A program made the translations under genes and the position numbers. The notes beneath the pieces are model-generated. The model was not told where the DNA came from. It worked only from the letters and a program-made list of their open reading frames with translations, and did no database searches. From UBA2336 sp965227265 (GTDB lineage: Bacteria; Bacteroidota; Bacteroidia; Cytophagales; Cyclobacteriaceae), in the NCBI GenBank assembly GCA_965227265.1, contig OZ245738.1:2480001-2544000 (forward strand): DNA of 64,000 bases. The letters run 5' to 3'. Position 1 is the first letter of the stretch; each line of letters opens with the position of its first letter. Of this stretch, positions 14,518-22,806 are shown piece by piece.

Positions 14518-15745
14518 ATGGCGCTGGGCGGTCTGCTCATTGATATTCATTTTTCTCTGCAGCTCTGACCTAGCATACAGTCAGACCGTTACCAATAAAC
14601 TGGAAAAAGCTGTAACATTTTCCACTCGCAATGTTCGGCTTGATACCTTATTGCAAACCATTACCCGTCAAACGGGAATCCGGTTTTCCTACAATTCACG
14701 CAGACTGAATACTTCGTACCGGCTTCATCTGAATAATACCAAATTAACAGTCCGTCAACTTCTGGATAAGCTTAAAACAGCAACCGGTGTATTATACACC
14801 GTAATCGAAAATCAGGTTATATTAAATATCGATAAGTCAACTGTACAGCGACCCGTTAAACCCGAGCTTAAATCGCCAGGCATACAACCGCAACCTGCCC
14901 GCAGTCTGGCACCTGCTATAAAAATGCAAGTTCCTGATTCTGTGAACCAAGTAAAACCAGAATCATCACGGACACAAAATTCTTTGCTCAAGCCTACAGA
15001 TTCGGAATCAGTGGCTTCTGACTCACTGCTTACAAAAGATATTGTTGCGAGCGCTACGATTCCTTTGTCAGATTCAGTTAGCACATTAAAATCAAATTCA
15101 TCAGGCATTGCTGTTCAGGTTAAAATTGATTCCACACAAAAAAAAGAAACAATACCGGTAGTAAAGAAAATTTCACCTCCAAAAAAACAAGATTACTTTT
15201 TAGACCTGGGCGTGAGTGCTGAAGAAACATTATTCATGGGTGCAACGCTTCAGGGAGGGATTCCTTCCATTTTTGCTTCGTTATCGGTTAAAAGCAATGG
15301 CCAATCTCTCATTTTGTTTTATGGATTAGGTACTTCAATTCGAATCAAAGATAAGTCGAGAATAATGTTAAGTGCCCAATACGGTTCTTACTCAAAATCA
15401 TTTGCATATACCGACACACACGAAGATTCAACATTCAGTACATACAATATTGGAGTAAAAGGCTCATGGATCAGAGCTGGTGCAGGAATGGAATGGAAGA
15501 TTAATAAGCGTGGTAATCTGAAATTTTATGCTGGCTTAAATTTTAATGCACTTGAAAGCCGCTATACAGTAGATGGATCAAAAAGTGGGTTGAACTCAAT
15601 CCCTGTACCCGATCCTGAGCGAAAGTTTTCAGCATTCTATCCTTTTTATACAATTACCAACAGTTTTGAAGACACGGCTTCTGAAACCCTCAAAACCTGG
15701 GTTGGGATTCAGGTGGGTATCAATTTCACAATTTTCCACCGGTAG
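14504..15745 (+). CDS. STN-domain protein fused to a predicted outer-membrane beta-barrel
   Basis: The protein has 413 residues. The start MDVYRWRWAVCSLIFIFLCS opens a signal peptide ending near AYSQ. An STN domain (about 28-100: RLDTLLQTITRQTGIRFSYN, LTVRQLLDKLKTATGVLYTV) is the module that TonB receptors use to contact FecR. A long Ser/Pro/Gln-rich linker follows, then from about 235 a domain of alternating strands (FLDLGVSAEETLFMGATLQG, ILFYGLGTSIRI, WIRAGAGMEWKIN) ending in VGIQVGINFTIFHR. It looks like an 8-strand barrel rather than a 22-strand TonB receptor, and no plug domain is seen. It overlaps the FecR gene by 14 bases, so it is probably the signal input for this sigma/anti-sigma pair. 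Confidence 0.75.
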   Translation: MDVYRWRWAVCSLIFIFLCSSDLAYSQTVTNKLEKAVTFSTRNVRLDTLLQTITRQTGIRFSYNSRRLNTSYRLHLNNTKLTVRQLLDKLKTATGVLYTVIENQVILNIDKSTVQRPVKPELKSPGIQPQPARSLAPAIKMQVPDSVNQVKPESSRTQNSLLKPTDSESVASDSLLTKDIVASATIPLSDSVSTLKSNSSGIAVQVKIDSTQKKETIPVVKKISPPKKQDYFLDLGVSAEETLFMGATLQGGIPSIFASLSVKSNGQSLILFYGLGTSIRIKDKSRIMLSAQYGSYSKSFAYTDTHEDSTFSTYNIGVKGSWIRAGAGMEWKINKRGNLKFYAGLNFNALESRYTVDGSKSGLNSIPVPDPERKFSAFYPFYTITNSFEDTASETLKTWVGIQVGINFTIFHR

Positions 15746-15822
15746 CATCAGGGTAAACGTGGGTTCACGTGTTATACAGCTAAGGGCGGCTATCGCCCGA
15801 GAACTAAACAAATCCAACCCGA

Positions 15823-16509
15823 ATGAAAAGAATGAGTTACCTGCTGCTATGTGCGGCCATAGGTTTTGTAACAGCCTGCTCAGACGATGACAGCCGTCAG
15901 GGCGCAGTTCTGAAAAAAGATGAATTAGGTATGGTTGTTCAGCGATCAAGCAGCACCACCAATGCTTTGTTGTTTGAAGATGGAACCCTGGCCAATCCGG
16001 TATCTGGCCTTACAAATTTTAATTCCCGTTCAATAGGAAGTAAGTTGTTGCTTACCTATAAAACACTTGACATAGTGAATGGAATAACCAACATCTCTGT
16101 AACCTCATTTGCGGAAGCCAATGACTCTACCTTTACTCCTGAACCCGACCCGCACATCGAAGACACGGTTTACTCAAGTCATTACACAGGAACTTATTTC
16201 ATCACGAATGAGGATAGTACAGAGACTTATATAGGAGACATCGTTCTAGAATTTGGTGCAGCACCATCTGAAGGAACCTCCATATACTCTTATGCCATAA
16301 CTCCCGATGGAGAAGAAGAAATTGAAGGAAGTGGTCATTTTGTGATTGATGCTGGTGAAATAGTAATTTCAGATAACGAACATAGCAATGCAATTGTTCC
16401 GCTTGGTACATACGGCATATCTGCTGGCTATGGCTGGTTGTATATCTGGAAAGTAACTGAGGCAGGCGAACTTTACACCTATGCACTTAAGCGGGATACT
16501 ACCGAATAA
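15823..16509 (+). CDS. Hypothetical lipoprotein
   Basis: The protein has 228 residues. It begins MKRMSYLLLCAAIGFVTACS, with a lipobox (VTAC) giving a lipid-linked Cys followed by SDDDS, an acidic stretch compatible with a Bacteroidota surface-export signal. The rest is beta-rich, with no family recognised. It lies 77 bases after the STN-barrel gene on the same strand and before a terminator, so it is probably part of the ECF sigma signalling set, perhaps as surface partner. Confidence 0.65.
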   Translation: MKRMSYLLLCAAIGFVTACSDDDSRQGAVLKKDELGMVVQRSSSTTNALLFEDGTLANPVSGLTNFNSRSIGSKLLLTYKTLDIVNGITNISVTSFAEANDSTFTPEPDPHIEDTVYSSHYTGTYFITNEDSTETYIGDIVLEFGAAPSEGTSIYSYAITPDGEEEIEGSGHFVIDAGEIVISDNEHSNAIVPLGTYGISAGYGWLYIWKVTEAGELYTYALKRDTTE

Positions 16510-16530
16510 GATTTAATCACCATTAAATTA

Positions 16531-16562
16531 AAAAGGCAGCTATATTTTCGCTGCCTTTTTAA
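16531..16562. terminator. Bidirectional intrinsic terminator
   Basis: AAAAGGCAGC (16531-16540) pairs with GCTGCCTTTT (16550-16559) around a 9-base loop, with A and T runs on either side. It ends the ECF sigma unit and also the convergent secreted-protein gene. Confidence 0.85.
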
Positions 16563-16580
16563 TTTATAGAAAGATAAATA

Positions 16581-17321
16581 TTATTCAATCTGTAAATCGT
16601 AACCATTACTGTTCTTAAGCTTCACATACCAGGTTTTAGCGGGACCACCTTCGTCAACCGTAAGCATAAAATATGAATTGTTGTTTGAAAAATCTTTTAC
16701 TTCATATTCCATAGGTGACTCAGCGCTGTAGCTTTCTCCAGTGGCATCATATTTCAATGAAATTTTTGCACCCGGCAATGCCGTAAAATTAACGCGTGGA
16801 TATGTCATACCGCTAACTTTTACTCTATTCACACGTAGCGTGCGGCCATCGTTAATCGTGATAACATCATTTGCATATGTGGCTGACAGCTGATCAGGAG
16901 TTGACACAGCCGCAGGTTCTGAGGGTCGAGAAGGCTCTGAAGGTTGAGCTGGTTCTGCTGGTTGAGCAACATTCTCTGGTTCTGCTCCTGAACATTCACC
17001 TACCCGTAAAACATATTCACCTTTCTTATTTTTCACTACAACAAATAAACAATGTTTGCCTTGGCGTATACCCCGTTTGGTGATCTCCGGAATCTTAGAA
17101 TCTTCGAACACAATACGAAAGGATATCGGAACTTCTGAAATATTGGATGCCACTACCCGCGTATCCGGAGTCGCATTCTTGCGATCGCCATTCAGATAGA
17201 ACGTAAACTTCGAGCCATCTTCGGAGAAGACGGTGACTGTTCCAATACCCGGATCATCCTGAGCATTACTGAACAAGGGGATTGAGAGAAATGCCAAGAG
17301 GCACAGCATTCTGGTAAACAT
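16581..17321 (-). CDS. Secreted hypothetical protein with Pro-rich linker
   Basis: The protein has 246 residues. A signal peptide (MFTRMLCLLAFLSIPLFSNA) precedes QDDPGIGTV. The N-terminal half is beta-rich (GTVTVFSEDGSKFTFYLNGD). A linker of repeated PAEP/PSEP units lies at about 118-140. The C-terminal half includes YANDVITINDGRTLRVNRV and ends in KTWYVKLKNSNGYDLQIE. The layout resembles Bacteroidota DUF4476-like secreted proteins, but the assignment is weak. It is a single gene with a convergent terminator. Confidence 0.6.
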   Translation of the reverse strand: MFTRMLCLLAFLSIPLFSNAQDDPGIGTVTVFSEDGSKFTFYLNGDRKNATPDTRVVASNISEVPISFRIVFEDSKIPEITKRGIRQGKHCLFVVVKNKKGEYVLRVGECSGAEPENVAQPAEPAQPSEPSRPSEPAAVSTPDQLSATYANDVITINDGRTLRVNRVKVSGMTYPRVNFTALPGAKISLKYDATGESYSAESPMEYEVKDFSNNNSYFMLTVDEGGPAKTWYVKLKNSNGYDLQIE

Positions 17322-17456
17322 AGAAAAGAGTTTAAGAGTTTAATTTTCCGTAGGGTTGCAACAAACATACCAAAAATCGGATGATTGCTAATCTCAAATC
17401 GGCAGTAAGCAATTCTTTTAAGAGTATTGGTTACCACCAACTGCTATTATTATTTG

Positions 17457-18287
17457 TTACTTGTTTTTAAAAGTCAACAACGGTACATGACTTTGGAAAG
17501 CCATTTTTTTTGTCATGCTGGTATGAAAAAGATTTTCATACGCATTGCGCTTGTGGGTGAACATGGTTACCATATCGGCTTTTAATTCCTTTACAAAAGA
17601 ATCAATTGCCCGATCAACCGGCTTACCTGTTTTTATCGTAACCGTACTTTTACGATAATCGACTTGCTTCAGTACATTCTTTACATCAGCCTGGAGCTGA
17701 TCGGAGTCTTTTCCCTTTTCTGCAACGTGTAATACATGTAGCGTTGCATCCAAAAGCTTCAGATACGGCTTCAGCGCACAAACTTCATCCTCCAGAAACT
17801 TTAGGTCAGCTGCATACACAACATTCTTAAAATTCTTGAACTGCGCCCGAGCAGGAACTGCGAGTACCGGAATACGGCTTGCATCCATCACAGAAACCGT
17901 ATTACTCCCTAAAACATATTTACTTAATCCACTGGCACCTTTCGTGCCCATAATGATCATTCCGATTTGATTTCGCTTAGCAAAAAGTCGTACTGTATTC
18001 GTGAATGACCTCCCCCTGCGGATTTTTACAACTATCGGAGTTTCAGTTTTATTGAATCGTTCTGCTTCTTCGGCAACCGGAATAAAATTTTGTTTAGCAA
18101 TAGCGGAAGCTTCTCTGCCAATGGCTTTAGCTTCTTCACGCAGACTTTCACGCGTTGGTTTTACTACATTATCCAACACATGAAGCAACGTTACCGTTCC
18201 ATTCATCCGGTTTGCCATTTTTACTGCATACTCGATAGCAACTTGTGAAAGAACTGAGAAATCGGTTGGAACAAGAATGTTGATCAT
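17457..18287 (-). CDS. Universal stress protein, two Usp domains
   Basis: The protein has 276 residues from MINILVPTDFSVLSQVAIEY at 18287, the classic UspA start; the frame is open to 18323 but without UspA-like sequence. Two tandem Usp domains of about 140 residues are present. The first keeps the ATP-binding motif G-2x-G-9x-GS (GTKGASGLSKYVLGS). The second (from NVVYAADLKF) ends in FTHKRNAYENLFHTSMTKKM, with the motif degraded. It is a cytoplasmic stress and survival protein and is transcribed alone. Confidence 0.88.
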   Translation of the reverse strand: MINILVPTDFSVLSQVAIEYAVKMANRMNGTVTLLHVLDNVVKPTRESLREEAKAIGREASAIAKQNFIPVAEEAERFNKTETPIVVKIRRGRSFTNTVRLFAKRNQIGMIIMGTKGASGLSKYVLGSNTVSVMDASRIPVLAVPARAQFKNFKNVVYAADLKFLEDEVCALKPYLKLLDATLHVLHVAEKGKDSDQLQADVKNVLKQVDYRKSTVTIKTGKPVDRAIDSFVKELKADMVTMFTHKRNAYENLFHTSMTKKMAFQSHVPLLTFKNK

Positions 18288-18349
18288 AAAGCAAGATAAT
18301 GATTTAAAGAAAACGAATCTCAATCAATTTTAAATAGAATAGCCAAAAA

Positions 18350-18375
18350 AAATGCCGCAACTCGTGCGGCATTTC
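18350..18375 (-). terminator. Intrinsic terminator of the LPP20 operon
   Basis: On the reverse strand AAATGCCGCA, loop CGAGT, TGCGGCATTT and a run of Ts form a 10-bp perfect stem just past the stop of the small LPP20 gene. Confidence 0.85.
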
Positions 18376-18393
18376 TATTTGTAAACGAACTAC

Positions 18394-18957
18394 TTATTTG
18401 TTGCTCATCTTATCCATTTCTTTATCAAAAGTTTCTTTGAACTTCTCGTAATCATAATCGATTTTGAGAGCCTGATCTTTTGAAAGATTTTCCGTGTATT
18501 GCTGAACAATATCGCTTGCAGAAAGCTCAATCGCTACGTAAGTTCTGTATCCGCCTTTATCAGTTTGAACTTGCTTTTCACAAATCATTTTAATGCCTGA
18601 CAATGTCTGATCAACGATGGTTCTGTTCAATTGTTCAAAACGCTCTTCAAGATCTTCTTTGTTGTTAAACTCGCGTGAGTTCACGTAGTTATCAGTAACC
18701 GTTTTCACAGTTGACTGAATAGACGCAGCAAGTTCAGCACGCGCGTTATCCATAGCCTTCTTTTTAGATACTACAAGGTCAGAACTTTCCCCAAGTGAGT
18801 TAGCACGGAAATATTTATTGCTGGTGAAGTAATCAGGACCGGAGCACGGAATGCTTACTTCTTTCTCGCCTGTAGGAAGTTTTTCCTTTCCTTTACAGCC
18901 GATCATCACAGCACCGGCTAAGGCAAATAAAATTAATGAGTACGTGAATTTTTTCAT
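18394..18957 (-). CDS. LPP20-family lipoprotein (small)
   Basis: The protein has 187 residues from MKKFTYSLILFALAGAVMIG at 18957, with lipobox MIGC. The mature part matches the LPP20 fold: YFRANSLGESSDLVVSKKKAMDNARAELA and GYRTYVAIELSASDIVQQY, with a conserved pattern of a helical region of alternating charge followed by a strand. LPP20 proteins are envelope lipoproteins of unknown biochemical role. It is the second gene of a pair with the larger LPP20 protein 72 bases upstream. Confidence 0.75.
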   Translation of the reverse strand: MKKFTYSLILFALAGAVMIGCKGKEKLPTGEKEVSIPCSGPDYFTSNKYFRANSLGESSDLVVSKKKAMDNARAELAASIQSTVKTVTDNYVNSREFNNKEDLEERFEQLNRTIVDQTLSGIKMICEKQVQTDKGGYRTYVAIELSASDIVQQYTENLSKDQALKIDYDYEKFKETFDKEMDKMSNK

Positions 18958-19029
18958 ATGGTGCAATTTGGTTATGTAATTTACTGTGTTACAATTTTAA
19001 GACCAACTTTATGGTCAGGATTAAAAATT

Positions 19030-20391
19030 TTACTGTAATACGTTGTCTAAAAGCTCTTTCAGGCGTTCTTTTTCAAGAACATCCAATCCTTTATTATACG
19101 CGTCCTGGCTTGACTTATCATAGTCCAGTCCGTAACCTTTAATACGATCAAAAGCTGTCGCATATATCTCTTTACCTTCTTTAGCAGCTGTTACTTTAAT
19201 CGTACCGGTAAGATAGGTAATGTAAATACTTCCGGATATTGATCCTTTTTCTGAATCGCATACTACATCAAACAAAAGGTCAGCTTCCTTTTTCTTATCA
19301 GTAAACTCAAAACCGGAATTCGCTAACAAGTTTTTAAGCTTATTACTGATTTGTGGATTGTTTTTATTTACCCCCAGACTTTTCTCATCAGTCGTCAGAT
19401 ATGCAATAGGACGCTTAACCTTTAAAATGATTTGTGAAGTGGGAACGAGAAGTCTTTTTGAAATAAGCGTAAACACAGGTGATCCTGAAGTTCCACTTAC
19501 CGCATCGATATTGAGTTTAACCGAAACAGTTTGCTCCAACTCACGCGAGGTGATTTTGTTAATGAGGATTTTAGCAATTCCGCGCTCATCGGTTTTATAT
19601 TCTGGAAACACATCTCCTGCTCCTTTTTCAAATGCAGCAACAAGCGGCAAGGAAGGAACCGACTTTACCAAGTCTTTATACAATGCTTTCGCCAGAACGG
19701 TTTGTGTGTTTACATTCAACCTCCGGTTAATGGATAATTCTGCAGGCTCAACTTTCAATTGAATTTTATCTAGCAATCCCTGAATGGAAGAATAGATTTC
19801 GTTCACGATAAGAATATCTTTTCCGTTGACTTTCACAGCAATTGCATCACCCAGGTATTTTTCCATGCTTCTGAATGCCTGGAAATAAAAGCCCAATGCC
19901 TGCACACGGTCACCGGCTTTATCAGAAGCCTGGGCTTTTTCGTAATAGTCAGTAGCAAGAATTACAGCATTCCGTTTCTGCTCATCTTTAATTTCTTTAT
20001 AACGCGCTTTTGAAAGCCGGTAGTAGATCCAATAATTCGTATCATCCTCCCAGCTTCCTACTTGCTCAAACTCTTCAATCTCATCGGCAGCAGTAGTTTG
20101 AATGATCTGCTCGTATTGCTCTTTAAACTCTTTATCATCCTCAAACGTGCTGAGCACAGATGAGCTTGAAACATTTACTTTGATCTCCGAGATAAGATCT
20201 TCGAGCGCTGATTTTTTTGCTTCCTGGATATAGTTGTTTGTTCCGCCTTTTGTTCCTTTCCCAACGCCTGAATAATAAGAAGGCTGTGAAGGCTTTGCCG
20301 TAAGCCAGGCGGGCTTCGGATTATCGGGTACCGTAACTTTAGGGCTACAGGCAATGAGAAACGCGAAAACTAGGGGAAAAATGCGGTTCAC
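19030..20391 (-). CDS. LPP20-family lipoprotein (large)
   Basis: The protein has 453 residues, beginning MNRIFPLVFAFLIACSPKVT with lipobox LIAC. The N-terminal domain (30-140) is LPP20-like: YYSGVGKGTKGGTNNYIQEA, then KKSALEDLISEIKVNVSSSS, then YWIYYRLSKARYKEIKDEQK. A helical hairpin with TPR-like look follows (YYEKAQASDKAGDRVQALGF). The C-terminal region has two beta-rich domains. The fusion of LPP20 to larger extracytoplasmic domains is common in Bacteroidota, and function is unknown. It heads a two-gene operon with the small LPP20 lipoprotein. Confidence 0.72.
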   Translation of the reverse strand: MNRIFPLVFAFLIACSPKVTVPDNPKPAWLTAKPSQPSYYSGVGKGTKGGTNNYIQEAKKSALEDLISEIKVNVSSSSVLSTFEDDKEFKEQYEQIIQTTAADEIEEFEQVGSWEDDTNYWIYYRLSKARYKEIKDEQKRNAVILATDYYEKAQASDKAGDRVQALGFYFQAFRSMEKYLGDAIAVKVNGKDILIVNEIYSSIQGLLDKIQLKVEPAELSINRRLNVNTQTVLAKALYKDLVKSVPSLPLVAAFEKGAGDVFPEYKTDERGIAKILINKITSRELEQTVSVKLNIDAVSGTSGSPVFTLISKRLLVPTSQIILKVKRPIAYLTTDEKSLGVNKNNPQISNKLKNLLANSGFEFTDKKKEADLLFDVVCDSEKGSISGSIYITYLTGTIKVTAAKEGKEIYATAFDRIKGYGLDYDKSSQDAYNKGLDVLEKERLKELLDNVLQ

Positions 20392-20528
20392 AAAATAACT
20401 TTTAGATTAAAGCGTTTCACTAAATGCCACATCCGTGCCAGTTTTTAAAACGCACGACAAATCTATACAAAAGAGACACAGAAATGTTAAGGGGTTTTTT
20501 TAATTTACTCTCAAATTACAATCAGGAT

Positions 20529-21026
20529 ATGAAAAAGATTATTGCGGGGATCGTTTTAGTGTTGTTTTTTGGTTGTCAGGACAACGAAAATGTTTCAACT
20601 GATTTCACCGGAAATGAAACGGTTTATGCACTTCAGGCTGGATCCGTTTATCCGATTAGCGGAACTGCAACGTTTAAGGAAAAGAAAGATGGTAGTACGG
20701 TAGTAATAATTAACCTATCTGGAACAGAGGGCAATACACAGCACCCCGTACATCTTCACCTGGGAAATACTTCTTCACCTGATGCTGAAGTGGCCGCGTT
20801 ACTAACATCCGTTATAGGAAGCACGGGCAAAAGCGAAACAGTAATAACAATGCTTGCTGATGAAACTTCTATAACCTATTCTCAACTTGTTGAGCTTGGC
20901 GCTTGTATTAAAATTCACCTTGCGGAATCTGGTCCCGATCGGGACATCATTCTTGCAGTCGGAAATATTGGAAGCTCAATGAATTCCAAGTCTTCGGGTG
21001 AGATTGCGATTTGCAAGAGCGAGTAG
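20529..21026 (+). CDS. CHRD-like lipoprotein
   Basis: The protein has 165 residues from MKKIIAGIVLVLFFGCQDNE at 20529, with lipobox FFGC. A frame open to 20424 adds no sensible sequence. The mature domain shows the pattern of CHRD domains: SGTATFKEKKDGSTVVIINL, then HPVHLHLG, with the His pair as in small CHRD proteins, and KIHLAESGPDRDIILAVGNI at the end. Function is unknown. It is divergent from the LPP20 operon and followed by another lipoprotein gene after 31 bases. Confidence 0.65.
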   Translation: MKKIIAGIVLVLFFGCQDNENVSTDFTGNETVYALQAGSVYPISGTATFKEKKDGSTVVIINLSGTEGNTQHPVHLHLGNTSSPDAEVAALLTSVIGSTGKSETVITMLADETSITYSQLVELGACIKIHLAESGPDRDIILAVGNIGSSMNSKSSGEIAICKSE

Positions 21027-21057
21027 TCTAAACTGGTATCACTTTCACCATAGCTAT

Positions 21058-21477
21058 ATGGATAAGTATAGTCTGCCCTCTTCATTAAAAAGTACTTTTA
21101 AAGCGGCTGCATTCGTAGTTTTCTCATTCTCTTTCATGCGGGGATGTGATCCGGTAACTGGCATAAGCTTTAACATTGAGAATCAGGCAAGCTCAAATAT
21201 TGAAGTACAGATCTATGGATTGGGTCAGTCGTGGATTGGTAAAAAAGATTCACTTCGAATTCTTGAGCAGGGTGAAATGTTCAGGGTATTTTCACAAGAG
21301 CAAATGGGAACTTCCCCGAGATCCAGTAAGCGCGAGATCGTTTATTTTGCTGATTCAATACGTATTAAAAATCTGGATAAAAATAGTGTAACCGTAAGGG
21401 ATTTAATGGACTTAAATGAGTGGGAATTTCATAAAGACCAACATCGACTTATCATTCACGAAGAAGATTTCGAATAG
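21058..21477 (+). CDS. Hypothetical lipoprotein-like protein
   Basis: The protein has 139 residues from MDKYSLPSSLKSTFKAAAFV at 21058. A hydrophobic N-terminus ending in MRGCDP suggests a lipoprotein signal, though the Arg before the Cys is unusual. The rest (FNIENQASSNIEVQIYGLGQ, then IRIKNLDKNSVTVRDLMDL) is not recognised. It is probably cotranscribed with the CHRD-like gene. Confidence 0.5.
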   Translation: MDKYSLPSSLKSTFKAAAFVVFSFSFMRGCDPVTGISFNIENQASSNIEVQIYGLGQSWIGKKDSLRILEQGEMFRVFSQEQMGTSPRSSKREIVYFADSIRIKNLDKNSVTVRDLMDLNEWEFHKDQHRLIIHEEDFE

Positions 21478-21550
21478 CAATACCCACCAACATTTTTTCG
21501 ATTCTGTATCTACTATTATTTGAGCTTATATTTTGCAAATGATTAAATAA

Positions 21551-21577
21551 AAAAAGCCCTTATTCCTAAGAGCTTTG
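21551..21577 (-). terminator. Intrinsic terminator of the sdh operon
   Basis: On the reverse strand AAAGCTCTTA, loop GGAA, TAAGGGCTTT and a run of Ts form a stem with one G-T pair, 22 bases past the sdhB stop. Confidence 0.8.
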
Positions 21578-21598
21578 ATTTACTGAATCTATTAGAGT

Positions 21599-22357
21599 TT
21601 ACTTACCTTTCTCGTCAGAGGCTAACATCGACCCAATGTAATCACGGTTCATGCGGGCAATGTTGGTAAGCTTAATTTCTTTCGGACATTCAGCTTCGCA
21701 TGCACCAATGTTGGTACAGTTACCAAAGCCTTCTTCATCCATTTGCTCTACCATCGATACCGCACGCTTATCGCGTTCAGGCTGGCCTTGTGGTAACAAC
21801 GCAAATTGGGATATCTTGGCGGATACGAACAACATGGCAGATGAATTCGGACAAGCTGCTACGCAGGCACCGCAACCAATGCAGGCTGCAGCATCCATTG
21901 CTTTATCAGCATCGCTTTTAGTAACAGGCAGGCTGTTGGCATCCTGTGCCTGGCCAGTGTTTACGCTGATAAAACCGCCACTGGAAATGATTCGGTCAAA
22001 TGCACCTCTGTCAGTTACGAGGTCCTTTATTATCGGAAACGCCTTTGCACGCCAAGGCTCAACGTAAATGGTTTCTCCATCCTTGAACGATCGCATGTAG
22101 AGTTGACACGTTGCAGCTGCATGCTGTGGACCGTGAGCACGACCATTGATGTACATGCTGCACATTCCGCAAATCCCCTCACGGCAATCGTGATCAAATG
22201 CAATCGGACCTTCTCCTTTGCGGACAAGATTATCATTTAATACATCAATCATTTCAAGGAAAGACATGTCGGCATTGACATTTTCGATTGAATAATCAAC
22301 CAGCTTACCTTTATCACTGGCGTTCTTCTGACGCCAAACTTTAAGATTAAATTTCAT
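21599..22357 (-). CDS. sdhB: Succinate dehydrogenase/fumarate reductase iron-sulfur subunit
   Basis: The protein has 252 residues. An N-terminal ferredoxin domain carries the [2Fe-2S] ligands in CREGICGMCS plus the later Cys in ATCQLY. The C-terminal domain has the [4Fe-4S] motif CIGCGACVAACP and the second cluster motif region NCTNIGACEAECPKEI, with NC in the first position. It passes electrons between the flavoprotein and the quinone site of complex II at the inner membrane. It is the last gene of the sdhC-A-B operon. Its start lies 40 bases from the four-helix-bundle gene that interrupts the operon. Confidence 0.96.
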   Translation of the reverse strand: MKFNLKVWRQKNASDKGKLVDYSIENVNADMSFLEMIDVLNDNLVRKGEGPIAFDHDCREGICGMCSMYINGRAHGPQHAAATCQLYMRSFKDGETIYVEPWRAKAFPIIKDLVTDRGAFDRIISSGGFISVNTGQAQDANSLPVTKSDADKAMDAAACIGCGACVAACPNSSAMLFVSAKISQFALLPQGQPERDKRAVSMVEQMDEEGFGNCTNIGACEAECPKEIKLTNIARMNRDYIGSMLASDEKGK

Positions 22358-22380
22358 AGTAATAATTTAACGATTTGCAG

Positions 22381-22799
22381 ATGAAATAATTTAACAATCA
22401 TCCAGCATTTAAATTTGATTTCGATGTTGCTATAATTTTTGACAAAACTTTTCTTATGGCTTTTAATTGATCCAATTCTTCCTTTGTACCAGGATAGTTT
22501 TTTGAATTCAAGCATAACTCCAACCAATACTCAGTCTCCTCAACTTCTTTCAAACTAATTTTCATTTTATGAATAAAGTCCGCCCTACTCTCAGCATTTT
22601 GAGCTTCCTTGACGTTTGCTCCGATCGAAGTTGCTGATCTAAACAATTGTCTACTCAGATTATACTGTCTCTTTAAATCTAACACTTCACAAAATTCAAT
22701 CATTCTCAATGAAAACTTAAAAGTCAATTCAACAATGGGATTCTCACGTTTATCATAAGGAACCTTCGTCTCCATTGTTAAATTGTTAAATCATTTCAT
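22381..22799. mobile_element. 419-bp element with terminal inverted repeats, carries four-helix-bundle gene
   Basis: The left end ATGAAATAATTTAACAAT (22381-22398) and the right end ATTGTTAAATCATTTCAT (22782-22799) are inverted copies matching at 17 of 18 positions. They enclose exactly one gene, the four-helix-bundle protein. The element sits between sdhA and sdhB, genes that are normally adjacent, so it is an insertion. No transposase is encoded, and no target-site duplication was clear by eye. A gene-less sequence using the same unit (AATTTAACAAT) lies at 32169-32226. Confidence 0.6.
22398..22775 (-). CDS. Four-helix-bundle protein (S23/IVP family)
   Basis: The protein has 125 residues. 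It matches the four-helix-bundle family first known from intervening sequences in 23S rRNA genes: FKFSLRMIEFCEVLD, LSRQLFRSATSIGANVKEAQ, FIHKMKISLKEVEETEYWLE and ELDQLKAIRKVLSKIIA. The SIGANVxEA and EVEETxYWL segments are diagnostic. The bundle is basic and pentameric in known structures, related to the accessory protein of diversity-generating retroelements. The gene is inside an inverted-repeat element within the sdh operon on the same strand. Its stop overlaps the left terminal repeat by one base. It could be a nucleic-acid-binding partner in repeat mobility; that is inference. Confidence 0.88.
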   Translation of the reverse strand: METKVPYDKRENPIVELTFKFSLRMIEFCEVLDLKRQYNLSRQLFRSATSIGANVKEAQNAESRADFIHKMKISLKEVEETEYWLELCLNSKNYPGTKEELDQLKAIRKVLSKIIATSKSNLNAG

Positions 22800-22806
22800 T
22801 AGCTAA

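Noticed and set aside
22381..22799. Diversity-generating retroelement
   Set aside because: The four-helix-bundle protein is related to the DGR accessory protein, but no reverse transcriptase, template repeat or variable repeat is nearby.
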